Assembly: GCF_014750685.1 (NCBI RefSeq)
Contig: NZ_JAAXGE010000005.1
Span: 558,001-622,000, forward strand
Source of the DNA: Bacteroides sp. GM023
GTDB taxonomy: Bacteria > Bacteroidota > Bacteroidia > Bacteroidales > Bacteroidaceae
Direction of reading: 5' to 3'
Length of the DNA stretch: 64,000 bases
The position numbers were made by a program, and so were the translations under genes. A model generated the notes under the pieces. The model did not search any database and was not told the origin of the DNA. It saw nothing but the letters and a program-made list of their open reading frames with translations. Position 1 is the first letter of the stretch; the number at the start of each line of letters is the position of its first letter. Of the stretch, positions 51,618-61,700 are shown piece by piece.

Positions 51618-54317
51618 ATGAGAAAATTTCTAATTCAAGTCCTGTTAGTCGCTGTGCTGTCAGTATTTAGTACTGTAGCATTTGCCCAGACAACAGTGCG
51701 TGGTCAGCTTGTCGATTCAGAGACTGGTGAACCGCTGGTAGGAGCTGCCGTAATAGCAGAAGGTACTACACAAGGGTCTACGACCGACATTGACGGTTTT
51801 TTCAAGCAAAGCGTTGCTTCGAATGCCACATTACTATTTAAGTATGTGGGCTATAAAGAACTTAAAAAGAAAATTACGCAGAAAGGCGCTTCTGTGGAAT
51901 TGGGTGTCATTAAGATGCAGCCGGATGCGGTAATGTTGGCAGACGTTACAATAACTTCATCTGTTGCTGTTGCACGTAAAACTCCGGTAGCTGTGTCTAC
52001 AATCGACCCGGTGTTTATTGAAGAAAAGTTGGGCTCGCAGGAATTTCCTGAAATCCTGAAATCTACTCCGGGTATATACACCACAAAAGATGGCGGTGGT
52101 TACGGTGACTCTAAAACCAACGTGCGTGGTTTCAAGAGCGAAAACGTGGCAATGATGATCAACGGTGTGCCGATGAACGGTATGGAGAACCAAAAGGTAT
52201 ATTGGTCTAACTGGGCTGGTCTGTCCGATGTGACTCGTAGTATGCAGGTACAACGTGGTTTGGGTGCATCAAAAGTCTCTTCTCCGGCTGTCGGTGGTTC
52301 TATCAATATTATAACTAAGAGTACAGATGCTAAAAAGGGCGGTTTCGTATCTTATGGTATGGGTAATGATGGTTACAACAAGATTTTGTTCAGTGTATCT
52401 TCCGGTCTTTCTAAGGACGGATGGGCATTCACTTTGCTGGGTGGTAAGACTTGGGGTGACGGCTACATCCAAGGAACTGAATTTGAAGGATACACTTGGT
52501 TTGCCAGTATCGCTAAGCGTTTCAACGATAATCATCAACTGACATTGACTGCTTTTGGCGCTCCTCAGTGGCACAATCAACGTAGCAATCAGAATGGTCT
52601 TAGTATTAAAGAATGGCAACGTGTGAAACAATATATGGGTGATGACAGTCCATATAAGTATAACTCAACTTTCGGTTATAGAAACGGCCAAGTTTACAAC
52701 TCAGCCAGAAACTCTTATCACAAACCGCAAATCTCATTAAACCACTTGTGGCAAATTGACCAAAAGTCAAGTCTGAGTACTGCTGCTTATGTATCCATCG
52801 GTCGTGGTGACGGATATAGAGGAACGGGAGACAGCACTTACAGCAACAAATGGTATGGTTCTACAAACGGATTAGTAAACAACGACTTCCGCAGATCTGA
52901 CGGAACATTTGACTATGATGCAGTTCAGACTATGAATGCAGAGAGCACCACAGGTTCCAAAATGGTAATGAGTAAGATGATGAACAATCACTTGTGGTAT
53001 GGCTTGCTCTCTACTTATACTACAAAATTCGGTGAAAACTTAGACTTCTATGGTGGTATCGACCTTCGTTATTATAAAGGTTTGCATCAGGATATTCTTA
53101 CCGACTTGTTTGGTGGTAAATACTTTGTCGATTCTAATAATCGTAAAAATGTGGATGCTGAGAATAATCCTATAGCTGCCGACCCTAATTTTAAAAATGC
53201 TAAACTAGGTGTGGGAGACGTTTTGAGACGTGACTATGACGGTTTGGTTTTACAGGAAGGCGTTTTCGCACAGTTGGAATACAATAAGGATAAACTTAGT
53301 GCTTTTGTTTCCGGTGGAGTTTCTAACACTGGCTATTGGCGTTATGATCGTATGTATTACAGTAAAAACAAGGCAAAATCTTCTACCAAGAACTACTTGG
53401 GCGGAAATATCAAGGGTGGTATCAACTATAATCTTAACGAATATAATAATGTGTTTGCTAATGCAGGTTATATCAGCCGTGCTCCGATGTTCGATACCTC
53501 ATTTATTAACTCACAGACTTCTCATGCGCGTAATGATGATGCGAAGAATGAAAAAATCATGTCTTTCGAAATGGGCTATGGTTTCCGTAGCGGATTCTTC
53601 ACTGCAAATCTGAATGCATATTACACACGCTGGATGGATAAAGCTTTGTATGCTAGCGGTGATATGAGAGATGGTGACCGATACACGCTGAATATGACTG
53701 GTGCCAATGCGGATCACTGGGGAATTGAGTTAGATTTTATGGCTAAACCATTTTCATGGATGGAAGTCAATGGTATGTTCTCTTGGGGAGATTGGCGTTG
53801 GACTGGTAATGCTACCGGTTATTATTTCAACTCCGCTGGCCAGATGTTGTCAGATGCTACCATTGGTACTATTGTTACAGATATGTCAAATTCAGAGCAA
53901 TATAAGGCAAACATCAAGATGGACGATGTTTCTGTTGGTGGTTCTGCACAGACCACAGCAGCCTTGGGAGTTACTTTCCGTCCGGTGAAAGGTGTGCGTC
54001 TTGCGGCAGATTGGAACTTTTTTGCACGCAACTATGCCGATTATGACATCAGTGCGGGAAGTGCAAAAATGGGTCAGGAAATTGTTGTGAGCAGTCCGTG
54101 GAAGATACCGTCCTACAGTACCTTTGATTTGAGTGCAGGCTACACGTTCGATTTTGGAAAGGTACGTGCCACTCTGAGTGGTAACGTTAATAACCTCTTC
54201 GATCAGGAATATATCGCTGATGCTCGTGATGGCAGTAGTCATGATTGGGAATCGGCTACACGCGTACTCTATGGTTTCGGTCGTACCTATTCTATAAGAT
54301 TGAAGTTCAATTTCTAA
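51618..54317 (+). CDS. TonB-dependent outer-membrane receptor
   Basis: 899 residues. Signal peptide ending in VAFAQ, a CarboxypepD_reg-like domain (about 25-110; VRGQLVDSETGEPLVGA), a plug domain (about 120-235; SVRGFKSENVAMMINGVPM-like region) and a 22-strand barrel ending in IRLKFNF. It lacks the SusC signature length and its partner gene is not SusD. TATATTTG at 51551-51558 is its -7 box. It is followed after 13 bp by an OB-fold lipoprotein gene, so the two should form an outer-membrane uptake pair for an unknown ligand. Confidence 0.92.
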   Translation: MRKFLIQVLLVAVLSVFSTVAFAQTTVRGQLVDSETGEPLVGAAVIAEGTTQGSTTDIDGFFKQSVASNATLLFKYVGYKELKKKITQKGASVELGVIKMQPDAVMLADVTITSSVAVARKTPVAVSTIDPVFIEEKLGSQEFPEILKSTPGIYTTKDGGGYGDSKTNVRGFKSENVAMMINGVPMNGMENQKVYWSNWAGLSDVTRSMQVQRGLGASKVSSPAVGGSINIITKSTDAKKGGFVSYGMGNDGYNKILFSVSSGLSKDGWAFTLLGGKTWGDGYIQGTEFEGYTWFASIAKRFNDNHQLTLTAFGAPQWHNQRSNQNGLSIKEWQRVKQYMGDDSPYKYNSTFGYRNGQVYNSARNSYHKPQISLNHLWQIDQKSSLSTAAYVSIGRGDGYRGTGDSTYSNKWYGSTNGLVNNDFRRSDGTFDYDAVQTMNAESTTGSKMVMSKMMNNHLWYGLLSTYTTKFGENLDFYGGIDLRYYKGLHQDILTDLFGGKYFVDSNNRKNVDAENNPIAADPNFKNAKLGVGDVLRRDYDGLVLQEGVFAQLEYNKDKLSAFVSGGVSNTGYWRYDRMYYSKNKAKSSTKNYLGGNIKGGINYNLNEYNNVFANAGYISRAPMFDTSFINSQTSHARNDDAKNEKIMSFEMGYGFRSGFFTANLNAYYTRWMDKALYASGDMRDGDRYTLNMTGANADHWGIELDFMAKPFSWMEVNGMFSWGDWRWTGNATGYYFNSAGQMLSDATIGTIVTDMSNSEQYKANIKMDDVSVGGSAQTTAALGVTFRPVKGVRLAADWNFFARNYADYDISAGSAKMGQEIVVSSPWKIPSYSTFDLSAGYTFDFGKVRATLSGNVNNLFDQEYIADARDGSSHDWESATRVLYGFGRTYSIRLKFNF

Positions 54318-54330
54318 ACCAAGACAGATT

Positions 54331-56922
54331 ATGAAGAAAAAAATATTATTTAGTATGTGCGCTACCTTGCTACTATTGGCAAGTTGCGACTACAACGAAG
54401 ACAACTTTCCGGGATATGATGAACTCGCTAATGCTACGGATGTACAAAATGTTACGTTAACGCTCGAAGATACTGAATACAAAACCATTGCGAGTTTGCC
54501 TGCCAATAAAGAACTGGCAGCATCAAAAGATTCGGAAGGAGAAACTACTTATGCCAGTGCTTTGGAAGCAGTAGGTAAAAATAAGTTCTTCACAGAAGAT
54601 GCGCTTGCTGCATGGTATCTACCTGCATATATCAGCGATAAGTATCCTTATTTGAGCGATGGCTCTAAGATGACTGTCAATTACAATAACTTTGAAGAAC
54701 TTCCCGAATATCTGAAAGACTTCAATAGCGTCTCTACCTATGAGTTGACTTCCGATGATTACAAGACAGTGTGGGGTGATGCAGTATCTGCTTCCTTCCT
54801 TTCTCCGTCTACAGTAAGACAGATTCCTAACCTTTTGGCAGAAGCCGTGAAGAACCCTGCTGACGGTGCTATGCGCTTAGTCAATTATGCTTATTCTGAA
54901 ACAGAGCCGAGTACAGGTGGTGGAGAAGAGCCGGAACCAACCTATACGAATATTGCTGATGCTATCAGTGCAGGCGCAGGCAAATATGATGTAAAAGGCG
55001 AAGTTGTAGCTGCTAATAGCAGAAGTATTCTTGTAAAAGATGATACGGGTATTATAATGGTATATCTGAATGCATTGCCTTCATTCTCTTTAGGGGATGT
55101 GGTGACGGTTTCAGGTGATATTAGTTCTTATTATGGTGCTCCTTTCCAATTCTCTAAAGAGGCAAAGGTAACAGTAGTAGATCGTAAAACTACATTTGCA
55201 TATCCTACTTCACCGAAAAATATGAGTGCGACAGATATGGATGCTTATCTTACGACTCAACCAGTAGAATATGTTACTTATGAAGGAACATTGACTATTT
55301 CAGATGGTAAATATTTTAATGTTGCGGTTGAAGGTACTACAACAGCAGTGGGGCGTGTTCAGTATCCCATAGCAATTGATAATGCTTGGGTGGATCAAAA
55401 AGTAAAAGTCACCGGATATGCTGTTGGCGCAAGTAGCAGTAAATATGTGAACACTATTGCTACATCAGTAGTACCTGTTGGCAGCTCTGAAACTACCGCA
55501 ATACCAGTAGGATTAATTGCTTTGTCTCAAGCTGGTACATATAAGACGCGAGGTGTGGTTGCAGCCACCTATACAAGAGGCTTTATGTTGACAGATGGTA
55601 CAGGTAGTATTCTGGTATATGAAAACAAAGTTCCGACTTCTAAAATAGGTGATATTGTATCTGTCACCGGAACAACTTCCAGTTATAACGGTCTGATGCA
55701 ATTTGGTACTACTGGTTTGCAAGTTGAAAAAGAATCGGAAGGCAACACTTCGGTAAATGGATTGATTGCCCAAAATATGGATGGTGCGGATGTGGATGCT
55801 TATGTAGCTGCTCCACGTGCTGTTTATGTTGCATATACAGGCACATTGATTATAAAAGATAGTGGTAGCTATAATTCTTATAGTGTGGAAGTAGATGGTA
55901 CTACAGTGGGAGTAAATTTCTCTTATGTAGATGAGACTACGATCGACGCAGGTCTCAATAATACGCAAGTTATAGTGAAAGGTTACCTTATCGGTTCGAA
56001 GCCTGGAACTGTTTATACAATGGTTAATACCGTTACAGCGGCAACCGCAGATAATGTAAGAGCATTCGGCATGACTCGTGCAGCAGGTGCTAAACCTACT
56101 ACCTCTGCTGTTTATCGTTACGATGTAGCTACTGATAAATGGAAAGCGTATACCACTACTGCAGCAAGTGTGGCAGTACTTCAACCTGCTGATTACACTG
56201 CAATAGGTAGTTCTTATGTATCCAAGCCTGCAGAAACTTTGCCTATCTATTTGAAGCAGAATTATCCGTATGCTAAGAAAGACGATATAAAGGTAGTTGT
56301 TTATTATACAGATTCAAATTTGGCAGTTGCCGCTACTGAGTTTGTTTATGACGGTGCCGTTTGGACTCAAACTACTGTTGCCACACCGAGCACAATCATA
56401 TTCTTGAAGTCACAAGGCGAATGGGCAGAAGCAAAAGTTTACTATTCCTCTTCATTACTGAATGGCGATGATGGTGGCTTTACTGTTCAGAATGTTGAGT
56501 TGAGTGACTTGAGCAACGTTTGGACATTAGACAAAGTTTATGGCTGGAAAGGCACTGGTTACTCCGGTAGCAATAAAGTGACCGACAGTTGGCTTATTTC
56601 GCCGGAAATCAGTCTGAAGAAATCAGCAGTGCCCGTATTGAAATTTGATATTGCCATCAACTATTTGAGAAGTGGAGAACTAGCCAACTACCTCAATGTG
56701 ATGATATCTACCAATTATGACGGTGGAGATGTAGCAGATGCCGATTGGACTGAGCTGACGGTGGAAGGTATGCCGGCTGGTGACTCATGGACTTTCTCAA
56801 CTGTGACACCTGTTGACTTGAGCGCATACAAAGAACAGAATGTTCATATTGCATTCCGTTACAGAAGTGACGCTGCAGTTGCTACTACTACGGAAATCAA
56901 GAATATGTCAGTTCAAGAATAA
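54331..56922 (+). CDS. Large lipoprotein with tandem OB-fold-like domains and a C-terminal adhesin-type domain
   Basis: 863 residues. The lipobox LLASC puts lipid on Cys19, followed by DYNED, an acidic surface-export-type start. The middle holds two copies of a two-part module (about 208-385 and 395-580) that reads like OB-fold domains of the kind attached to secreted nucleases: GKYDVKGEVVAANSRSILVKD and GTYKTRGVVAATYTRGFMLTD, each followed by LGDVVTVSG or IGDIVSVTG. The C-terminal part (about 705-863; DSWLISPEISL, VPVLKFDIA) resembles choice-of-anchor J/cleaved-adhesin domains. N-terminal and late segments share LPxYxxxxYPY motifs. It is encoded directly after the TonB receptor. Function unknown; nucleic acid or glycan binding is a guess. 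Confidence 0.75.
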   Translation: MKKKILFSMCATLLLLASCDYNEDNFPGYDELANATDVQNVTLTLEDTEYKTIASLPANKELAASKDSEGETTYASALEAVGKNKFFTEDALAAWYLPAYISDKYPYLSDGSKMTVNYNNFEELPEYLKDFNSVSTYELTSDDYKTVWGDAVSASFLSPSTVRQIPNLLAEAVKNPADGAMRLVNYAYSETEPSTGGGEEPEPTYTNIADAISAGAGKYDVKGEVVAANSRSILVKDDTGIIMVYLNALPSFSLGDVVTVSGDISSYYGAPFQFSKEAKVTVVDRKTTFAYPTSPKNMSATDMDAYLTTQPVEYVTYEGTLTISDGKYFNVAVEGTTTAVGRVQYPIAIDNAWVDQKVKVTGYAVGASSSKYVNTIATSVVPVGSSETTAIPVGLIALSQAGTYKTRGVVAATYTRGFMLTDGTGSILVYENKVPTSKIGDIVSVTGTTSSYNGLMQFGTTGLQVEKESEGNTSVNGLIAQNMDGADVDAYVAAPRAVYVAYTGTLIIKDSGSYNSYSVEVDGTTVGVNFSYVDETTIDAGLNNTQVIVKGYLIGSKPGTVYTMVNTVTAATADNVRAFGMTRAAGAKPTTSAVYRYDVATDKWKAYTTTAASVAVLQPADYTAIGSSYVSKPAETLPIYLKQNYPYAKKDDIKVVVYYTDSNLAVAATEFVYDGAVWTQTTVATPSTIIFLKSQGEWAEAKVYYSSSLLNGDDGGFTVQNVELSDLSNVWTLDKVYGWKGTGYSGSNKVTDSWLISPEISLKKSAVPVLKFDIAINYLRSGELANYLNVMISTNYDGGDVADADWTELTVEGMPAGDSWTFSTVTPVDLSAYKEQNVHIAFRYRSDAAVATTTEIKNMSVQE

Positions 56923-56984
56923 GCGTGGTTGTAGAAGCAGAATTGAAGAGTAAAACACACTCATTTTGTTGATAGATTATATGG

Positions 56985-57021
56985 CATCGGAGGGGATAAA
57001 TTCCTCTCCGATGTTTTTTTT
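56985..57021 (+). terminator. First terminator after the OB-fold lipoprotein gene
   Basis: CATCGGAGGGG (56985-56995) pairs with CCTCTCCGATG (57003-57013), followed by eight T residues. Confidence 0.9.
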
Positions 57022-57022
57022 A

Positions 57023-57051
57023 GGTTTAGGCTCTCTCTAAACCTTTTTTTT
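57023..57051 (+). terminator. Second, tandem terminator
   Basis: GGTTTAG (57023-57029) pairs with CTAAACC (57037-57043), followed by eight T residues. It isolates the Oar-like gene from read-through. A -7 box TATCTTTG for that gene is at 57106-57113. Confidence 0.82.
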
Positions 57052-57165
57052 ATTCAACCCTTAAAAAATGTAATACTAATATAATCTATATGTCCCGTTT
57101 TTATTTATCTTTGCCGCTGATTCAGAGAAATATAATATATTAGAGAACAAATTTTAAAAGTACTT

Positions 57166-60100
57166 ATGTTAAAAAGATTAAGATTTATTCTTACGGTTAT
57201 TGCCCTTTTGGCTGCTGTGGGTATCAGTGCGCAGGTCACTACTGCCACGATGAGTGGTAAAGTAACTGCACAAGAAGAACCCATTATCGGTGCGACAATC
57301 GTAGCCATTCACGAACCATCAGGAACTCGCTATGGTACTGTGACTAATGTCAGCGGACAGTTCACTTTGCAAGGTATGCGTACCGGTGGCCCATACAAGG
57401 TGGAAATCTCCTATGTTGGTTATCAAACTGCCATTTACAAAGGTATCAACCTTTTGTTGGGAGAAAATTATGTTTTGAATGTATCTCTAAAAGAAAGTTC
57501 GGAACTATTGGACGAAGTAGTAGTGACTGCTTCTAAAGATAGCAATATGAAGTCTGACAGGGCAGGGGCTGTAACCAACCTTACCAGTGCAAAAATCGCT
57601 TCTATACCTACGGTGAGCCGTAGCATGAACGATATAATGCGTTTATCTCCGCAATCAAACACAACATCCAATGGTTTTGCTGCCGGTGGTGGTAACTATC
57701 GCCAGTCATTTGTGACAGTGGACGGGGCTTCATTCAACAATGCTTTCGGTATTGGCTCTAACTTACCGGCGGGCGGCGCTCCTATCTCTTTGGATGCTTT
57801 AGAACAGTTATCCGTCTCAATCACTCCCTACGATGTTCGTCAAAGTGGTTTTACGGGTGCGGCTATCAATGCAGTAACTAAATCCGGTACAAACGAATTG
57901 ACAGGTTCTGCTTATACATTCCTCACAAACAATAATTTGATTGGTGACAGAGTAGGTGATAACTCAATTGAACTCGAAAAGTCTCATCAATATACTTATG
58001 GAGCTACTTTGGGTGGTGCTATTATAAAGAATAAATTGTTCTTCTTCGTGAATGGAGAATATGAAGACGATTTGACAGCAGGTCCTATTGCGCGTGCGCG
58101 TAATAACACTGATGAGAAATATGGTGAGAGCGGTATTCATCGTCCTGTTGCTTCCAAGATGGATGAGATTCGTGATTATCTGATTAAGACATACGATTAC
58201 GATCCGGGAGCTTATCAAGGATATAATGTAAAAGTCCCTTCCTATAAGTTTTTGGCGCGTGTAGACTGGAATATTAATGAGAACAACAAAGTAAACGTTC
58301 GTTTCTCTAAGACTAATAATAGATATGACGCTTCCCCTTCCACTTCTGTTTCTCCAATGACAGTTACTACAATTTTTCCTGGTGATGATGACAAAGGTAT
58401 TTCTTCCGGAAAAGGAGCTAGTTCTGACGAAGGACTATATTTTAGAAATACCCGTTATCGTCAAGAGCAGAGATTTACGTCTATTGCTGCCGAATGGAAT
58501 TCAAAATGGGGGATACTGAATAATACTTTGCGTGGAACCTATTCATATCAAGATGAACCGCGTTCTTATGATGGTGGAGCTTTCCCGACTACTTACATTT
58601 TGGAGGACGGTGCAGTATATGCTATGTTTGGTACAGAATTATTCACGGAAGGAAACATTCGTCAAGTGAAGTCATTTACTATCACAGATGAAGCTACCTG
58701 GACATGGGGGAAACATAACTTTATGGCTGGTTTGCAGTTTGAACATAATAAAGCTGTGAATGGCTATATGCAGGGCGCAAACGGTGCATATATTTTTAAA
58801 TCCTGGAATGACTTTGTAACGGGCGGAAAGCCTTCTTCGTTCTTGATTACTCACTCTAATTCAGCGGATTTATCACAGTTCACTTCTCAAATGAGACAGA
58901 TGCAATACTCGGCATATGTTCAAGATCAGTGGAACATTAATGAGAACTTCAAATTGACTGCCGGTCTGCGTTTTGAATTACCCGTGTATCCTTCATTGAA
59001 GGACAATTATAATGCTGAATATGCAAAACTGGAGTTTGGTGACCGCAAATTTACTACAGATCAAAAACCTGGTAATTCATTGTCAGTTTCTCCGCGTGTT
59101 GGTTTTAATTGGGATATTACTGGTGAACGTAAGTATGTGCTACGTGGTGGTACGGGATATTTTGTAGGACGTTTGCCATTTGTTTGGTTAGTTTCGGCAG
59201 TAGGAAATTCAGGTGTAGGTCAGACGCAATATGGTTATAATATTGGTAAAAGCTCTACTGCCGGTGCAGTTGCCCCTAATTTCCATACGAATGTGAATGA
59301 TATTTTGGATGATGTTTATAAAGGTGGTTTTACTCCACAAGTAAGTATTCCTGGCAGTCCTACTATTATTGATAAAGATTTGAAGATGCCTGCTACTTGG
59401 AAAACTTCATTAGCTTTTGACACCAAGTTACCAGGTGATATTGACTTTACACTGGAAGGTATTTACAACCGCGACTTTAATCCGGCTGTTATTTCCAATG
59501 CTAATATTTATGCTGATGGAACGAAAACAATCAGTAAAAACGATACACGTACTGCCTATAAGAGTTATAATAACAATACAGGTGCTTATTTGATAGAAAA
59601 TGGTGGTTCAAAAGCTTATTATTTGTCGTTGACAGCACAGTTGCATAAATCATTTAATTTTGGCTTAGATGCTTCATTCGCTTATACTTATTCCCGTGCT
59701 CGTTCTTATGGAGACGGTATTGGCGACCAGGTTACCTCTGCATATAAAACCAATACATATTCTATTAATGGTATTAATGACCACGAATTAGGTTACGGTA
59801 CTTACGTAGCACCTCATCGTATTATTGCCTCATTAGGTTACTCAAAAGCTTATGCTAAGCACTTTAGGTCAAGTGTTTCATTTATCTACGAAGGTGCACC
59901 GCTGGGCTATGCGGGTGGAAGCTATTCTTATTCCCGCTATTCATATACTTATACTACTAATATTGTAGGTGATGGCGGCGCTAATAATTTAATATATGTA
60001 CCTGCTACTAAAGATGAATTGACTTTCAAAGATGTGACCTCAGAGCAAACAGGTGCAGTAACCTATTCCGCGGCACAGCAGAAAGAAGATTTCTGGAATT

Positions 60101-60462
60101 TTGTTCAGCAAGACAAATATCTCAAAAAACGTTTGGGTAAATATGCAGAACGTGGTGGTGCAGTGATGCCTTGGCATCATCAGTTAGATTTCAAGTTCAA
60201 TCAGGATTTCTATATGATGATAGGTGGTAAGAAGAATTTGTTGCAATTTGGTGTAGATATTCAGAATCTCGCTAATCTTCTTAATAAAGACTGGGGATTA
60301 TACAAGACAGTAAATTCTACTACTCCATTGAAAGATAATGGTGACGGAACATTTACGATGCAGAAAGCTAGCGGTCAAGTTTTAAATTCTACTTATAAGA
60401 ATTATGCGAACACAGCTTCTACATACCGTGTGATGTTCAGCTTACGCTATATCTTTAATTGA
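57166..60462 (+). CDS. Oar-like TonB-dependent receptor
   Basis: 1098 residues. Signal peptide ending near GISAQ, a CarboxypepD_reg-like domain (about 25-115; SGKVTAQEEPIIGATIVA), a plug-like domain with the Oar hallmarks NGFAAGGGNYRQSFVTVDGAS-type and SVSITPYDVRQSGFTGAAINAVTKSGTN-type segments, then a large barrel ending in FSLRYIFN. Oar proteins export or import large molecules; in Myxococcus Oar is needed for protease secretion. It lies 243 bp after the OB-fold lipoprotein with its own promoter, so it may be a separate unit. Confidence 0.88.
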   Translation: MLKRLRFILTVIALLAAVGISAQVTTATMSGKVTAQEEPIIGATIVAIHEPSGTRYGTVTNVSGQFTLQGMRTGGPYKVEISYVGYQTAIYKGINLLLGENYVLNVSLKESSELLDEVVVTASKDSNMKSDRAGAVTNLTSAKIASIPTVSRSMNDIMRLSPQSNTTSNGFAAGGGNYRQSFVTVDGASFNNAFGIGSNLPAGGAPISLDALEQLSVSITPYDVRQSGFTGAAINAVTKSGTNELTGSAYTFLTNNNLIGDRVGDNSIELEKSHQYTYGATLGGAIIKNKLFFFVNGEYEDDLTAGPIARARNNTDEKYGESGIHRPVASKMDEIRDYLIKTYDYDPGAYQGYNVKVPSYKFLARVDWNINENNKVNVRFSKTNNRYDASPSTSVSPMTVTTIFPGDDDKGISSGKGASSDEGLYFRNTRYRQEQRFTSIAAEWNSKWGILNNTLRGTYSYQDEPRSYDGGAFPTTYILEDGAVYAMFGTELFTEGNIRQVKSFTITDEATWTWGKHNFMAGLQFEHNKAVNGYMQGANGAYIFKSWNDFVTGGKPSSFLITHSNSADLSQFTSQMRQMQYSAYVQDQWNINENFKLTAGLRFELPVYPSLKDNYNAEYAKLEFGDRKFTTDQKPGNSLSVSPRVGFNWDITGERKYVLRGGTGYFVGRLPFVWLVSAVGNSGVGQTQYGYNIGKSSTAGAVAPNFHTNVNDILDDVYKGGFTPQVSIPGSPTIIDKDLKMPATWKTSLAFDTKLPGDIDFTLEGIYNRDFNPAVISNANIYADGTKTISKNDTRTAYKSYNNNTGAYLIENGGSKAYYLSLTAQLHKSFNFGLDASFAYTYSRARSYGDGIGDQVTSAYKTNTYSINGINDHELGYGTYVAPHRIIASLGYSKAYAKHFRSSVSFIYEGAPLGYAGGSYSYSRYSYTYTTNIVGDGGANNLIYVPATKDELTFKDVTSEQTGAVTYSAAQQKEDFWNFVQQDKYLKKRLGKYAERGGAVMPWHHQLDFKFNQDFYMMIGGKKNLLQFGVDIQNLANLLNKDWGLYKTVNSTTPLKDNGDGTFTMQKASGQVLNSTYKNYANTASTYRVMFSLRYIFN

Positions 60463-60497
60463 TTATCGTAGATCGGAAATATTTTTGAAATATATAT

Positions 60498-60539
60498 AAA
60501 GAGAGGATGTATCACAGCGGATACATCCTCTCTTTTTTT
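60498..60539. terminator. Bidirectional terminator after the Oar-like gene
   Basis: A perfect 16-bp stem, AAAGAGAGGATGTATC (60498-60513) with GATACATCCTCTCTTT (60520-60535), a 6-nt loop and T residues to 60539. It also serves the convergent minus-strand gene ending at 60559. Confidence 0.92.
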
Positions 60540-60558
60540 GTATTTACTATTGGTGTTT

Positions 60559-61659
60559 TTACATCCTCACCCTCATCACCACCGGATTATGATCGCTGTA
60601 ATTCAAGTCCGGTGAAAAGTAATCCGTACTTTTCAGCTCCGGTGAGTGGAGGATATAGTCGATTCTTAGCAGATGCTTGAAATACTTGAAAGTGTACATA
60701 TACCCATGCCCGCTTGTTTTGAACCCATCTTGCAGTTTGTCACCTTTCACAGTATGATACACATAAGACGAAGGCAGCGAGTTGAAGTCACCACAGACTA
60801 GAGTAGGATAGGGGGAAGCAGTAATCAGTTGGTTGAGAAGATTAGCCTGTACGGCACGTTTCTGAAAGTTCTCATGTAGTCCGTCCATGAGAGTGAGGGC
60901 GGCACGCTCTGCCCGTTGCGTATCATCTCTGCGGAGTTCCTTTTCCAGTTTACGCTTGTTTTGAGTCACTTCCGTTGTCTGGAGATGATTATTGAATAAG
61001 CGGAGCATTTTGCCATTGATTTCAATATCGCACCAAAGACTACAATTCTTGGAATCAGGATAGATAATAAGATTTTCCTCTTTGATGGGGTAGCGGCTGA
61101 AAACAGCCAGTTGCAGGAGATTTGTTCCTTCGGGAGATGAAGGGATAGAGTGATAAGGCCAATTGGCGAGAGCCACGCAAAGACTGTCAATCCCAAATTC
61201 ATCATTGATACCAAACTCTTGGAAACAAAGAATGTCTGCTTTCTGATTCTTCATGTAAGAAGCGATTTCTTTGCATGAGTATCCGGTATGTTCGTGATTG
61301 AAAGCATCGACGTTGTAAGTAGCTATGGTTAAAACTCCCGGAGTATATCCACCAATTTTGACTATCGGCTTCGAAGCCGGACTGAAAAGAGGGAACTGGA
61401 GCACACAGCTGATATATCCCCAATTACTAAATATAGCAATCAAAGGAATGAAAACCCAATATCGCCAGCGGACAGTCCAATAAATGGCAGTGGCAAGGTT
61501 AGCCAACAGAAGAATGGGCAAACCTAAACCGATGAAAGGCATCAATTTAAAACTGTCCGGTGTAGCGCTGCCTGCAAAGGCACCGGCTATTGTTACACCT
61601 GCCAAGACACCGGTCAGCAGGATAGATATGTAGTAAAATAGTCTGTAAAAGGCTTTCAT
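60559..61659 (-). CDS. Membrane-anchored endonuclease/exonuclease/phosphatase-family protein
   Basis: 366 residues. Three membrane helices in the first ~90 residues, then an EEP domain: the metal-binding glutamate in CFQEFG, GDFNSLP (Asp and Asn), DYILHSP and the final YSDHNPVVMR with the catalytic Asp-His. The domain probably faces the periplasm. Family members cleave DNA, RNA, phosphoinositides or sphingomyelin, so the substrate is open. Convergent with the Oar-like gene. It is preceded upstream by the 20-bp repeat array. Confidence 0.88.
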   Translation of the reverse strand: MKAFYRLFYYISILLTGVLAGVTIAGAFAGSATPDSFKLMPFIGLGLPILLLANLATAIYWTVRWRYWVFIPLIAIFSNWGYISCVLQFPLFSPASKPIVKIGGYTPGVLTIATYNVDAFNHEHTGYSCKEIASYMKNQKADILCFQEFGINDEFGIDSLCVALANWPYHSIPSSPEGTNLLQLAVFSRYPIKEENLIIYPDSKNCSLWCDIEINGKMLRLFNNHLQTTEVTQNKRKLEKELRRDDTQRAERAALTLMDGLHENFQKRAVQANLLNQLITASPYPTLVCGDFNSLPSSYVYHTVKGDKLQDGFKTSGHGYMYTFKYFKHLLRIDYILHSPELKSTDYFSPDLNYSDHNPVVMRVRM

Positions 61660-61700
61660 CTAATTTAATAAGTTATTTACTATAATCTAATGTTGTTTAC

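Noticed and set aside
51618..56922. SusCD-type polysaccharide utilisation locus
   Set aside because: The lipoprotein after the TonB receptor has OB-like repeats, not the helical TPR fold or motifs of SusD, and no glycoside hydrolases are nearby.
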